Shown here in pieces: positions 28,201-39,537 of a stretch of 64,000 nt of DNA. Location of the stretch: contig OX345647.1 in NCBI GenBank assembly GCA_947044365.1, positions 3,033,501 to 3,097,500 on the forward strand. Direction: 5' to 3'. Position 1 is the first letter of the stretch. Every line of letters begins with the position of its first letter. This DNA is from Petrosia ficiformis (taxonomy: Eukaryota; Porifera; Demospongiae; Haplosclerida; Petrosiidae). The position numbers were made by a program, and so were the translations under genes. The notes beneath the pieces are model-generated. The model made no database searches, was not told where the DNA came from, and saw only the letters and a program-made list of their open reading frames with translations.

Positions 28201-31200
28201 CCACTAGGACAATTTATGAGTCCACTAGAACCCAATAGGAGTCAACTAGGTCACATTAGGAGTCCCCTAGGTCCCATATGGAGTCCACAAGGATCCAATA
28301 CGAGTGCACTAGAACCAATAAGGAGTCCACTATGACCCATTAGGTGTCCAATAGTACCCATAAGCAGTCCACTATGACCAAACAGGTCTCCTCTAGGACC
28401 CATGAGGAGTCAACTAGGACCCATTAGGAGTCCTCTACGACCCATATGGAGTCCATTAGGACCCAATAGGTGTCCAATAGGACCCAATAGGAGTGCACTA
28501 GGACCAATAAGCAGTCCAAAAGGAACAATTAGGAGTCCACTAGGACCCATCAGGAGTCCTCTAGGACCCAATCGGACTCCAATAGGACCCATTAGGAGTT
28601 CCATAGGACCCATTATATGTCATTTAGGACAAACAAGGACTACACTATGACCCAATAGGAGTGCACTAGGACCAGTATGTAGTCCAATATGACACATTAG
28701 GAGTGCATAAGTAGTCCACTACGACCAATTAGGTCTCCTCTAGGACCCATTAGGACTCCACTAGGACCCAGTATGAGTCCACTAGTTCCCATAAGGAGTC
28801 CACTAGGACCAAATCAGAGTCTACCACGACCCTTTATGAGTTCGCTAGGACCAATTAAGAGTCTACTAGGACCCAATTTTTACTCCACTAGGACCCATAA
28901 GGAGTCTAATAGGACCAAATATTACTCCATTAGGACCCATTAGGTTTCCACTAGGACCCAATAGGAGTCCACTAGGACCCAATAGGAGTGCAGTAGGACC
29001 AAAAAGGAGTCCAATAGGAACCATTAGGAGTCCACTAAGACCCACCAGGAGTCCTTTAGGACCCAATAGGACTCCAATAGGACCCATTATGTGTCATATA
29101 GGCCACACAAGAACTAAACCAGGACCCAATAGGAGACCTAATAGGAGTCCACTAGGACCAATATGTAGACACATTAGGAGTCCTCAAGGACCCATAAAGT
29201 GTTCACTAGGACCCAGTAGGAGTCCACTACCACCCATAACGAGTCCACTAGGACCAAATCAGAGTCAACTAAGACTCTTTCTGAGTCCACTAGGACCCGT
29301 AAGGAGTCTACAAAGACCAAATATTACTCCACTAGGACCCATTAGGATTCCACTAGGACCCAATAAGAAGTCCACTAGGACCCAATAGGAGTCCAGTTGG
29401 ACCCAATACTAGTCCACTAGGACCAATAAGGAGTCCACTAGGACCTATTACGACTCCACTAGGACCCATTAGTAGTGCACTAGGACGAAATAGGAGTCCT
29501 TTAGGAATCATAAAGAGTACACTAGGACCCAATGGGAATCCACTAGGACCAAATAGGAGTTTACTAGGACCAATAAGGAGTCCAATAGGACCCCGTAAAA
29601 CTTCACTAGTACCCATAAGTTGTCCACTAGGACCCATTATTATTTACTAGATCCCAAAAGGAGTCCATTAGGACCCAATAGGAGTCCAATAAGACCCATT
29701 ATGAGTCGACTAGGACAAATTAGGAGTCCACTATGACCCAATAGGTGTCCACCAGGACCCTTTAGTAGTTCAAAAGGACCCATTAGGAATCCAATAGGAC
29801 CCATTACGAGTCCACTAGGACACAATAGGTGTCCACTTGAACCAATAAGGAGTCCACTAGGACCTAAAAGGAGTCCACCAGGACCCATTGGAAGTCCAAT
29901 AGTACTCAAGAGGAGTCCCCTAGGACCCAAAAAGACTCCACTAGGACCCATTCGGTGTCAACTAGCACCGATTAAATGTCCACTACGACCCTTAAATAGT
30001 CCACTAGGACGCACTAGGAGTCTACTAGGACCCAATAGGAGTCATCTAAGAACAATAAGGAGTCCGCTAGTATCGATAACTAGTCCAGTAAGACCCAATA
30101 GGACACCACTAAGAACCATTAGGAGACCCATTACGAGACCCATAAGGAGTCCCCCAAGACTAAATAGGACTCCAATTTGAACGATTAGGATTCCACTACG
30201 ACCTATTAGGAGTCTACTATGACCCATAATAAGTCCACTATGAACCCATTGGGGTCCACTAGGACCCAATACGATTGAACTAGGACCAATAAGGAGTCCA
30301 CTAGGACCCATTAGGAGTCCACTAGGACCCATTAGGGGTCCACTAGGACCATTAAGATGTCCACAAAGACCTGTTAGGAGTCCCCTAGGACCCAATAGGA
30401 GTCCACTTGAACCAATAAGGAGTCCACTAGGACGAATTAGGAGTCCTTTAGGAATAATAAGGAGTCCACTAGGATCCAATAGGAATCCACTAGGACCAAA
30501 TAGGAGTTTACTAGGACCAATAAGGAGTCCAATATGACCCAATAAGACTTCACTAGGACCCATTAAGTGTCCACTAGGACCCAATATTAATGCACTAGAT
30601 CCCAAAAGGAGTCCATTAGAACCAAATAGGAGTCCATTAAGACCAATTATGAGTCCACTAGGACCAATTAGGAGTCCACTAGCACCCAATAGGTGTCCAG
30701 CAGGACCCTTTAGGATTTAAAACGGACCCATTAGGAGTCCGCTAGGAACCTTAAGGAGTCCACTAGTACCCAATGGAGTCCAGAAAGACCCTTTAGGAGT
30801 CCGCTATGACACATTATGAGTCCACTAGCACCCAATAGGTGTCCAGCAGGACCCTTTAGGATTTCAAAAGGACCCATAAGGAGTCCACTAGGACCCAATA
30901 AGAATCCACTTGGACCCATATGGAGTCCATTAGTACCCAATAGGTGTCCACTAGGACCCAATAGGAGTCCACTGGGACCAATAGGAGTCTACTTTGACCA
31001 ATTAGGAGTCCACTAGGAGACATTTGGCGTCCAGTAGGACCCAATTGGAATCCACTAAGAACCATTAGGAGTCCACTAGGATGAATAAGGAGTCCACTAG
31101 GACCCAATAGGAGTCCACTAGGACCCATTCGGTGTCAACTAAGACCAATTAAGTTTCCATTAGGACCCTAAAGTAGTTCAAGAGGAGGCACTTGGAGTCC

Positions 31201-33509
31201 ACTAGGACCCAATTGGAGTCCACTTTGACCCATTAGGAGTCCAGTAGCACCCATAAGGAGTCCACAAGGACCCATAAGGAGTCCACTAGGACCCCTAAAA
31301 ACTCCACTAGAAAGCTATAAGACTGCAATGTGACCCATTTGGAGTCCACTAGGACCCCATAGGTGTCCACTAGGACCCAATAGAAGTTCACTACGACCAA
31401 TACGAGTCCACTAGGACCAATAAGGAGTCCACCTTGACCCATTAGGAGTCCAATAGGACCCATAATTGTCCACTAGGACACATTTGGAGTCTACTAGGAC
31501 AAAATAGGAGTCCACTAGGACCAATAAGGAGTCCACTAGGACCCATTAGGAGTCCAATACGACGTCCACTAGGACACATTAGTTGTCAACTAGGACTCAT
31601 AAGGAGTCCACTAGGACCCATTCGGTGTCAACTAGGACCCATTAAGTGTCCACTAGGACACATTACGAGTCGAGTAGGACCCACAAGGGTTCCACTAGGA
31701 TCAATAGGAGACCAATAGGGCACAATAGGTGTCCACTAGGACCAAATAGGAGTCCTCTAGGACCAATATGGAGTCAACTAGGACCCCTTAGGAGTCCGCT
31801 AGGACTCATAATTAGTACCCATTAGGACTCCACTAAGAACCATTAGGAGTCCACTAGGACCCATAATGAGTCCACTAGAAACCAATAGGTTTCCACTAGG
31901 ATCAATAAGGTGTCCACTAGGACCCATTAATAGTCCACCAGGACCCATAAGGAGTGCACTAGGACGCAATAGGACTCCACTAGGACCCATGAGGAGTACC
32001 CAATAGGAGTCCACTACCACCCCTTAGTAGTCTGCTAGGACACATTATGAGTCTAGTAGGACCCATAAGTAGTCCAATAAGACTCAATACGAGTGCATTA
32101 GGACCAATGAAGAGTCCACTATGACCCATTAGGTGTCCAATAGGACCCATAATGTATCCACTAGGACCATATAGGACTCCTCTAGCACCCATGAGGAGTC
32201 AACTAGGACCCATTAGGAATCCACTAGGACAGTCCATTAGTACCCAATAGGTGTCCACTAGGACCCAATAGGAATCCACTGGGACCAATAGGAGTCCACT
32301 AGAACCCAATAGGAGTGCACTAGGACCAGGAAGGTGTCCTTTAGGAACCATTACGAGTCCAGTAGGACCCATCAGGAGTCCTTTAAGACACAATAGCACT
32401 CCAATAGGACCCATTAGGGGTTCAATAGGACCAATTATGTGTCATATAGGAACCAGAAGGACTACACTAGGACCCAATAGGAGTCAACTTGGACCTAATA
32501 GGAGTTCGCTAGGATCAATAATTATTCCATTAACACCCATTAGCAACCCACTAGGACCCCTAACTAGTCCAATAGGACCCAATAGGACTCCACTAGAACC
32601 CAATAGGAGTCCACTAAGACCCATTAGGAGTCCGCTAGGACACATTAGGAATCCACTAGGACCCATAACTAGTCCACTAGGACACAATAGGAGTCCACTA
32701 GGACCCATTAGGAGTCCTGTAGGACCCATTAGGAGTCCAGTAGGACCCATAAGGAGTCCACTACGACCTATTAGGAGTCCAATAGGACCCATAAGGACTC
32801 TACTAGGAAACAATAAGACTCCAATTTGACCAATTTGGAGTCCACTAGGACCCTATACGTGTCCACTAACATTAGTGAGGAGTCCACTAGGACTCATTTG
32901 GAGTCCACTATGACCCATTATGAGTTCCCTAGGACACATTAGGAGTCCACTAGGACCGTCCACTAGGACCCAGTATGAGTCCAGTAGGACCCATAAGGAG
33001 TCCACTAGGACCCAAAGGAGTCCACATGTACCCTTTAGGAGTCCGCTATGACACATTAGGAGTCTACTAGGACCCATAAGGAGTCCACTAGGACCCATTA
33101 GCAGTCCACTAGGACCCAATAGGAGTCCACTAGGACCAATAAGGAGTCCACTAGGTCCCAATAAGAGTTCACTAGGACCCGTAAGGAGTGCACTAGGACG
33201 CAATAGGACTCCACTAGGACCCATAAGAATTCCACTAGGACCCATTAGGAGTCCACTAGGACTCAATAGGTGTCCACTAGGACCCATAAGGAGTGCAGTA
33301 GGACGCAATAGGACTCCACTTGGACCCATAACGAGTCCACTAGGACCCAATAGGTGTCCACTATGACCCATTATGAGTACACATTAGGAGTCCACTAGGA
33401 CGAATAAGGAGTCCACCAGGACCCATTAGTTGTCCAATGGTACCCATAAGGAGTCCACTAGGAACCAATAGGACTCTACTAGGACCCATTCGGAGTCCAC
33501 TAGGACCCA
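25279..33509 (-). repeat. Satellite B, right part (B2): same 21-bp monomer, opposite orientation
   Basis: From 25,279 the array is the reverse complement of B1, with units like AGGACCCATTAGGAGTCCAC plus T. The switch falls inside one unit. The variant ending CCCATTGTGTC occurs at about 23,252-23,262 followed by CTAGTGG, and at 25,268-25,278 followed by ACTAGGACCC. Variant units carrying AACATTA occur in both orientations (21,792; 26,888; 27,067; 32,866), which shows common origin. Indels are frequent, so frames are shorter than in B1. No gene is seen; the array is cut at its right end by the piggyBac insertion. Confidence 0.95.
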
Positions 33510-33513
33510 TTAA
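33510..33513. repeat. Target site duplication TTAA, left
   Basis: TTAA between satellite B (TAGGACCCA) and the element end CTCTTTGAGCGTG. Matches the copy at 36,029. Confidence 0.9.
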
Positions 33514-33575
33514 CTCTTTGAGCGTGTGGGCGTTTCACGTGATTGCCTCAATCACGCGACGTTTGTTGACCACAA
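33514..33575. repeat. piggyBac left end with subterminal hairpin
   Basis: After the terminal repeat comes CGTGATTG CCT CAATCACG, a perfect 8-bp inverted repeat with a 3-base loop (about 33,538-33,556). Such subterminal palindromes may serve as transposase-binding sites; that is an inference. Confidence 0.75.
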
Positions 33576-33719
33576 TTATTAATTTAATAATTTTCTCCAA
33601 CACGGTTTTGTTGCAAGGAGTAGTGAACAGCCATAGAATTTTCAAACTGGACTCCTTTGTCTTTCTTGAAAGCATGAATTCGATATTTGTGTACCCAGAT
33701 AGCACTCGTTTGTGACTGA

Positions 33720-33960
33720 ATACGGTAAGCATATTTTATATAATAATATAAGTTTAGTATATGTAGATATTACTTATAGATAATGGCATGTATGTATATA
33801 AATATAATAGATAGTAATATATTATACAGTAGTAACAAAGCCTCTGTGAGAGAATAGAGAATGAAGCATGTATGTAGAGATAGATAGATAGTAATATACT
33901 ATATAGTAAGTATAGCAAAGCCTGTGTAAAATGATGTGTGTTTTTTTTTACAAATAGCGT
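33720..33960. repeat. AT-rich imperfect direct repeat inside piggyBac
   Basis: Two neighbouring copies of about 90-100 bp share GCATGTATGTA, ATAGATAGTAATAT and AGCAAAGCCT phrases. No coding potential is seen; this is the noncoding stretch 3' of the transposase. Confidence 0.6.
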
Positions 33961-33980
33961 GCTGGATCTATGTATGTGTG

Positions 33981-35818
33981 TTACAGACGAAAACAGGGTT
34001 CAATGCATAGTGCTACTTTACATTCATTACAACTATATATTGTCCTTTTTCTGCCAATTCCTTTTTTAAAGCTGCATACAGAGCAGTTGAGCTGTGTTGG
34101 CTTTCCAGCTGAAGATATTTCATTTCTCTCAGGAAAATGTCTTTCGGCAAGTCTGGCTGGTGGAGGAAGGGATTGTTTGTTTGGTTTCGGATTTTCATCA
34201 CAGCACTTCAGTAGCAACTCTTTTGCCAAGGTGATTCGAAAGTCTTTGTGTGATAAATGTTGCTTAGATTGTAGAGAAATTTTATATAGTATGTAAGAAT
34301 TTACAATTGATAGGTCTATCAGGTGGAATGCGGCTCTTTTCCACCATTTTACAGTTCTATGACAAAACCCATAGTATGATAAAAGCTGATCACTTTTATC
34401 AACTCCTCCCATGTAGGTGTTATACCTGTCAACCATCACAGGCTTATGAATTTCTTTGCATCCACCAATAGCAGGTCTTGATCGTCTTTTCTTGGATGTC
34501 ATATCATCACCATGGATTGTACTTATCATTGTAACAAGTCGTTTCTCCTGCCACTGGAGCGCTGTAAGTTGATCTCCTAGATCTTTCTTTCTGACATCTC
34601 TCTTTCTCAATTTTTCACCTTTCATTCCTTTTTTGCTCCATTCCTTTGGTATTCCTTTTCTATTCAGACGTACTGTCCCACATGCACCTATACCTTTCTT
34701 TCTTAGATCTTTATATAGCATCGGCCCTGAATAATAATTGTCCATATACAAGTGATGTCCCTTTCCTTCTAACCCCTCCACAAGTCGCAACGCAACAGAA
34801 TGTGTAACTGTATGTTCAGTACAATCTAATGTTTCATCCTTACCTAAACAAAAAGATAAATCATACATGTGAACATAATTATTATCTTTTGTTTACATAA
34901 ATCATTGAATACCTGCATATCAGCTCCAATTATATGTATAACCAGTAGTTGCATCTGCTAATACAAATGCTTTCATGCCCCACTTATTTGGCTTCTTGGG
35001 CATATATTGGATGAACCACACTCTTCCCTTCAATCCAATAATTGACTCATCCAATGAGAGTTCTCTCCCCAAATTGTACGCTAGTTTGAAATTTCTCATT
35101 AGACTGTTGTATAATGGTCGTAATTTATAGATGGGGTCATATCCAGGATTTCCCTTTTTTACGTATCTTTTGTTATCATTGAGATGAAGAAATTTCATTA
35201 TGAGAGAGAAACGGTCTCGACTCATAACTCGGGAAAAGGTAGTATTAGAATATGGCCATGATTTTATCCAGTGATCTTCTATTTTTGGAAGATTTATAAT
35301 ACCATTATAATTGTTAGACTCAAAAACTGTATAAATTATATTGTTGTGTGTGCCTTTTTTTTCCATATTCGTAATCTTGACCTGGGTGGTAAATCATTCT
35401 CCCTTTTTTCTTCTAGATATTGTTCAGCATACAAATTAGTTTGATCAACTACATTATGCAATATATCATCCGTGAACAGAAGTTCAAAGAATTGAATAGG
35501 AGTTTTATTACTCATATCTGTAGAACAACTAGAGGAACCAGAAAATTGTGGAAGTGGGAGAGAATCCTCTGATGTCGGACTGTCAATTTGCTCCTCATCA
35601 TCATCCACATTTTAATCACCTATATTATCAAAATCATTTTCAATTCCTCCATTATCCACTATACTCTCATCTTGTTGAATTATCATTCCTGTCATTGTAT
35701 TGTCATCATCCACATAACCATCAAAGTCATCTTCACTGTCATCTTCATCAGTATCATTTTCATTTGCTGGATTTTCAAAAAGTAAATTCAACACTTCATT
35801 AGTTGTGTATTTTGCCAT
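33981..35818 (-). pseudogene. piggyBac transposase, DDE_Tnp_1_7 type, broken
   Basis: Reads from ATG at 35,818 to TAA at 33,981. The N-terminal part is acidic (Asp/Glu-rich, about residues 10-95). The catalytic core shows the three family aspartates: LSLDESIIGLKGR, HHLYMDNYYSG, and MVDRYNTYMGGVDKSDQ with its GGVDxxDQ motif. The C-terminal cysteine-rich domain (CSVC, CNEC, CIEPC) is the zinc-binding tail seen in many piggyBac proteins. Lesions: an in-frame TAA at 35,612-35,614; a frame change at an 8-base homopolymer near 35,353-35,362; and an in-frame TGA at 34,920-34,922. A 69-bp intron with GT and AG ends at 34,844-34,912 restores the frame from the GYTYNWS segment to GKDET, as expected for the family. 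The protein would have joined and cut DNA at TTAA. This copy should be inactive unless the lesions are assembly errors. Confidence 0.9.
34844..34912 (-). other. Putative 69-bp intron in the transposase gene
   Basis: On the minus strand the donor is ATGCAG|GTATTC and the acceptor TTTTTGTTTAG|GTAAGG. Joining gives codons for Tyr-Ala-Gly-Lys-Asp-Glu-Thr directly after the GYTYNW segment, matching the piggyBac pattern of a GK shortly after that segment. The small size fits introns of compact invertebrate genomes. Confidence 0.65.
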
Positions 35819-35947
35819 ACTAAATATTATTTAATAATATTTTTAAAAGTACAATAATAGATATAAAGTTATAATACTTACCTTAGTACCTTAAAAAAAC
35901 TATAATATTAAGCAAGAAGGAGCTGTGGTTTGATAGTTATTTTTTTG

Positions 35948-36028
35948 CACCTGAGCCTTAATTTAGGCTCACCGCGTTTAATGGAAAGTGCGCGCGTGCC
36001 TAAATTTAGGCCTACCACGCTCAAAGGT
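35948..36028. repeat. piggyBac right end with two subterminal palindromes
   Basis: GAGCCT-TAATTT-AGGCTC (about 35,954-35,971) and the perfect 14-bp palindrome GCCTAAATTTAGGC (about 35,999-36,012) precede the terminal repeat. Both share the AATTTAGGC core, so they look like a duplicated subterminal motif. Confidence 0.75.
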
Positions 36029-36032
36029 TTAA
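36029..36032. repeat. Target site duplication TTAA, right
   Basis: TTAA between the element end CCACGCTCAAAGGT and a short satellite B remnant (GTGTCCA, then TTATGGGTCC) that stops at about 36,046, where array C begins. Confidence 0.9.
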
Positions 36033-36097
36033 GTGTCCATTATGGGTCCTGTTTTTCACAATTCTTCCCCTTTCCAATACTGGTGTTTCCATTGCAG

Positions 36098-36230
36098 AGA
36101 ATTATTAATGAAATTCATAGAACTATTAATGAGATTCATAGAATTATTAATGAGATTCATAGGATTATTAATGAGATTCATAAATTTATTAATGAGATTC
36201 ATAGATTTATTAATGAGATTCATAGATCAA
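36098..36230 (+). repeat. 21-bp minisatellite, six copies, unit 1 of array C
   Basis: Six copies of a TTATTAATGAGATTCATAG-type element stand upstream of the TATA box. Copy number changes between units: 6, 3, 3, 5, 4, 3, 3, 3, 3. The 21-bp period gives local open frames (IINEIHR, LLMRFIE) that end soon after the repeat, so coding is unlikely. Its constant place upstream of the core suggests a promoter-proximal or spacer role, by inference. Confidence 0.85.
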
Positions 36231-36272
36231 AGCCTAAACCCACAAGTGTAGCAAGTGAAAAAGCTGTAGGGA

Positions 36273-36280
36273 TATAAAAG
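36273..36280 (+). promoter_or_regulatory. TATA box, array C unit 1
   Basis: TATAAAAG matches the consensus exactly and is kept in all nine units (36,273; 36,735; 37,197; 37,709; 38,220; 38,704; 39,291; 39,914; 40,537). The stretch 20-50 bp upstream is also almost invariant and could hold a snRNA-type proximal element, which I cannot confirm by eye. Confidence 0.65.
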
Positions 36281-36302
36281 GAAAAGCAACATAAGAATGT
36301 TA

Positions 36303-36519
36303 GCCTGGTCATTTGGGCTGTGGCGTGGCTGCTCAGGTCCGGGGTGAGTATGTCATTGTTAGTGATGTTTGACGAGATCCTAGATCTCAAGGTCAGTTGT
36401 TACGTACTTCGTGTACGGCCCTCTTTCGAGGGGGGACTGGGATACCGGCAACTGTTCCTCCCCATCAAATAAGCTATCAGTGACACCAAATGACTTCAGG
36501 CTATTTCAATTTTCTTTTT
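36303..36519 (+). ncRNA. Candidate small structured RNA gene, array C copy 1
   Basis: The start is placed 30 bp after the TATA box and the end at TTTTCTTTTT; both are estimates. About 41 nt in lies GGG|GTGAGTATG (GT at 36,344), a strong splice-donor match. Four hairpins follow: GAGATC-CTA-GATCTC (36,374-36,388, flanked by TGAC and GTCA), CGTAC-TTCGT-GTACG (36,403-36,417), CCCTC-TTTC-GAGGG (36,419-36,432) and CTGG-GATA-CCGG (36,437-36,448). A short exon, donor and hairpins is the layout of a spliced-leader RNA, but no clear Sm site of AATTTTTG type is seen; CAATTTTCTTTTTG is only a loose match. TATA plus T-run also fits RNA polymerase III. I recognise no known U-RNA, 5S, 7SK or RNase P sequence. 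Confidence 0.45.
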
Positions 36520-36764
36520 GCATTAATTTATTCAATAACTAAAGGGCCGGGGATTACGGATGAACTGAAAAAACTAAAAAACTTTTTTTTTTTTTTTTCC
36601 ATTGGTTTATTTAATATTGCAGAGAATTATTAATGAGATTCATAGGATTATTAATGAGATTCATAGATTTATTAATGAGATTCATAGATCAAAGCCTAAA
36701 CCCACAAGTGTAGCAAGTGAAAAAGCTGTAGGGATATAAAAGGAAAAGCAACATAAGAATGTTA

Positions 36765-36981
36765 GCCTGGTCATTTGGGCTGTGGCGTGGCTGCTCAGGT
36801 ACGGGGTGAGTATGTCATTGTTAGTGATGTTTGACGAGATCCTAGATCTCAAGGTCAGTTGTTACGTACTTCGTGTACGGCCCTCTTTCGAGGGGGGACT
36901 GGGATACCGGCAACTGTTCCTCCCCATCAAATAAGCTATCAGTGACACCAAATGACTTCAGGCTATTTCAATTTTCTTTTT
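36765..36981 (+). ncRNA. Candidate structured RNA, array C copy 2
   Basis: Same layout and length as copy 1. It differs in the segment before the donor (CAGGTACGGG). Donor GT at 36,806; all four hairpins intact. Confidence 0.43.
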
Positions 36982-37226
36982 GCATTAATTTATTCAATAA
37001 CTAAAGGGCCGGGGATTACGGATGAACTGAAAAAACTAAAAAACTTTTTTTTTTTTTTTTCCATTGGTTTATTTAATATTGCAGAGAATTATTAATGAGA
37101 TTCATAGGATTATTAATGAGATTCATAGATTTATTAATGAGATTCATAGATCAAAGCCTAAACCCACAAGTGTAGCAAGTGAAAAAGCTGTAGGGATATA
37201 AAAGGAAAAGCAACATAAGAATGTTA

Positions 37227-37443
37227 GCCTGGTCATTTGGGCTGTGGCGTGGCTGCTCAAGTCCGGGGTGAGTATGTCATTGTTAGTGATGTTTGACGAG
37301 ATCCTAGATCTCAAGGTCAGTTGTTACGTACTTCGTGTACGGCCCTCTTTCGAGGGGGGACTGGGATACCGGCAACTGTTCCTCCCCATCAAATAAGCTA
37401 TCAGTGACACCAAATGACTTCAGGCTATTTCAATTTTCTTTTT
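37227..37443 (+). ncRNA. Candidate structured RNA, array C copy 3
   Basis: Same length as copy 1, with CAAGTCCGGG before the donor at 37,268; hairpins intact. Confidence 0.43.
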
Positions 37444-37738
37444 GCATTAATTTATTCAATAACTAAAGGGCCGGGGATTACGGATGAACTGAAAAAACTA
37501 AAAAACTTTTTATTTTTTTTATTTTTATTTTTATTGGTTTATTTAATATTGCAGAGAATTATTAATGAGATTCATAGGATTATTAATGAGATTCATAGGA
37601 TTATTAATGAGATTCATAGATTTATTAATGAGATTCATAGATTTTTTAATGAGATTCATTGATCAAAGCCTAAACCCACAAGTGTAGCAAGTGAAAAAGC
37701 TGCAGGGATATAAAAGGAAAAGCAACATAAGAATGTTA

Positions 37739-37955
37739 GCCTGGTCATTTGGGCTGTGGCGTGGCTGCTCAGGTCCGGGGTGAGTATGTCATTGTTAGTG
37801 ATGTTTGACGAGATCCTAGATCTCAAGGTCAGTTGTTACGTACTTCGTGTACGGCCCTCTTTCGAGGGGGGACTGGGATACCGGCAACTGTTCCTCCCCA
37901 TCAAATAAGCTATCAGTGACACCAAATGACTTCAGGCTATTTCAATTTTCTTTTT
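37739..37955 (+). ncRNA. Candidate structured RNA, array C copy 4
   Basis: CAGGTCCGGG before the donor at 37,780, as in copy 1. Upstream stretch reads GCTGCAGGGATATAAAAG. Five 21-bp elements precede it. Confidence 0.43.
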
Positions 37956-38249
37956 GCATTAATTTATTCAATAACTAAAGGGCCGGGGATTACGAATGAA
38001 CTAAAAAAACTAAAAAAATTTTTTTTTTTTTAATTTTTTAATTTTTTTATTTATTTATTTTTTTATTGGTTTATTTAATATTGCAGAGAATTATTAATGA
38101 GATTCATAGGATTATTAATGAGATTCATAGATTTATTAATGAGATTCATAGATTTATTAATGAGATTCATAGATCAAAGCCTAAACCCACAAGTGTAGCA
38201 AGTGAAAAAGCTGCAGGGATATAAAAGGAAAAGCAACATAAGAATGTTA

Positions 38250-38466
38250 GCCTGGTCATTTGGGCTGTGGCGTGGCTGCTCAGGTCCGGGGTGAGTATGT
38301 CATTGTTAGTGATGTTTGACGAGATCCTAGATCTCAAGGTCAGTTGTTACGTACTTCGTGTACGGCCCTCTTTCGAGGGGGGACTGGGATACCGGCAACT
38401 GTTCCTCCCCATCAAATAAGCTATCAGTGACACCAAATGACTTCAGGCTATTTCAATTTTCTTTTT
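38250..38466 (+). ncRNA. Candidate structured RNA, array C copy 5
   Basis: Core looks the same as copy 4, donor at 38,291; four 21-bp elements upstream. Confidence 0.43.
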
Positions 38467-38733
38467 GCATTAATTTATTCAATAACTAAAGGGCCGGGGA
38501 TTACGGATGAACTGAAAAAACTAAAAAAAATTTTTTTTTTTTGTTTTTTTTTTTTTTTTTTTGTTTTCCATTGGTTTATTTAATATTGCAGAGAATTATT
38601 AATGAGATTCATAGAATTATTAATGAGATTCATAGAATTATTAATGAGATTCATAGATCAAAGCCTAAACCCACAAGTGTATCAAGTGAAAAAGCTGTAG
38701 GGATATAAAAGGAAAAGCAACATAAGAATGTTA

Positions 38734-38950
38734 GCCTGGTCATTTGGGCTGTGGCGTGGCTGCTCGTGTCCGGGGTGAGTATGTCATTGTTAGTGATGTT
38801 TGACGAGATCCTAGATCTCAAGGTCAGTTGTTACGTACTTCGTGTACGGCCCTCTTTCGAGGGGGGACTGGGATACCGGCAACTGTTCCTCCCCATCAAA
38901 TAAGCTATCAGTGACACCAAATGACTTCAGGCTATTTCAATTTTCTTTTT
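38734..38950 (+). ncRNA. Candidate structured RNA, array C copy 6
   Basis: CGTGTCCGGG before the donor at 38,775; hairpins intact. First unit followed by the long spacer class. Confidence 0.43.
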
Positions 38951-39320
38951 GCATAAATTTATTCAATAAACTTGATAACTAAACGGCCGCGAAAGACGGA
39001 TAAACATAAAAATTTAAAAAACTTTTTTTTTTTTTTCTTGTTTTATTTAATAAGCTTGGTGACTAAATGGCAGAACAATACTGATGACTGTTGTATATTG
39101 TTGGAATTTCTACCCTTAGAGCATTGAACCTGTTTTTCACAATTCTTCCCCTTTAAAATACTGGTGTTTCCATTGCAGAGAATTATTAATGAGATTCATA
39201 GAATTATTAATGACATTCATAGAATTATTAATGAGATTCATAGATCAAAGCCTAAACCCACAAGTGTAGCAAGTGAAAAAGCTGTAGGCATATAAAAGGA
39301 AAAGCAACATAAGAATGTTA

Positions 39321-39537
39321 GCCTGGTCATTTGGGCTGTGGCGTGGCTGCTCAAGTCCGGGGTGAGTATGTCATTGTTAGTGATGTTTGTTGAGATCCTA
39401 GATCTCAAAGTCAGTTGTTACGTACTTCGTGTACGGCCCTCTTTCGAGGGGGGACTGGGATACCGGCAACTGTTCCTCTCCATCAAATAAGCTATCAGTG
39501 ACACCAAATGACTTCAGGCTATTTCAATTTTCTTTTT
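39321..39537 (+). ncRNA. Candidate structured RNA, array C copy 7
   Basis: Hairpin 1 differs: TTGAGATC-CTA-GATCTCAA, an 8-bp perfect stem replacing the TGACGAGATC...GATCTCAAGGTCA form. The changes lie on both arms. Donor at 39,362. The TATA context is GCATATAAAAG. Confidence 0.43.

Larger units (their letters stand above)
33514..36028 (-). mobile_element. piggyBac-type DNA transposon, decayed, 2.5 kb
   Basis: The element is flanked by TTAA at 33,510-33,513 and 36,029-36,032, the target duplication typical of piggyBac. Its ends are imperfect inverted repeats sharing CTTTGAGCGTG (left CTCTTTGAGCGTG; right, read inward, ACCTTTGAGCGTG). The left flank TAGGACCCATTAA and right flank TTAAGTGTCCA join into CCCATTAAGTGTCCA, a phrase present in intact satellite B units (25,287; about 30,551; about 31,640), so the empty site is visible. 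Inside lies one broken transposase gene on the minus strand and an AT-rich left part. Subterminal palindromes are present at both ends. Confidence 0.93.

Noticed and set aside
33970..34296. Plus-strand 108-codon frame
   Set aside because: Antisense shadow of the piggyBac transposase C-terminus.
35548..35802. Plus-strand His-rich frame of 84 codons
   Set aside because: Antisense of the acidic N-terminal part of the transposase.
36303..36519. 5S rRNA, RNase MRP or 7SK identity for the array C core
   Set aside because: Only short matches (CTGGGATACCGG against a 5S phrase, CTGTTCCTCCCC against an MRP phrase, GATC pairs as in 7SK), in the wrong order or place for a real homolog.
36033..37662. 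Peptides with IINEIHR or LLMRFIE heptads in array C
   Set aside because: They come from the 21-bp element, change length with copy number and end at stops right after it.
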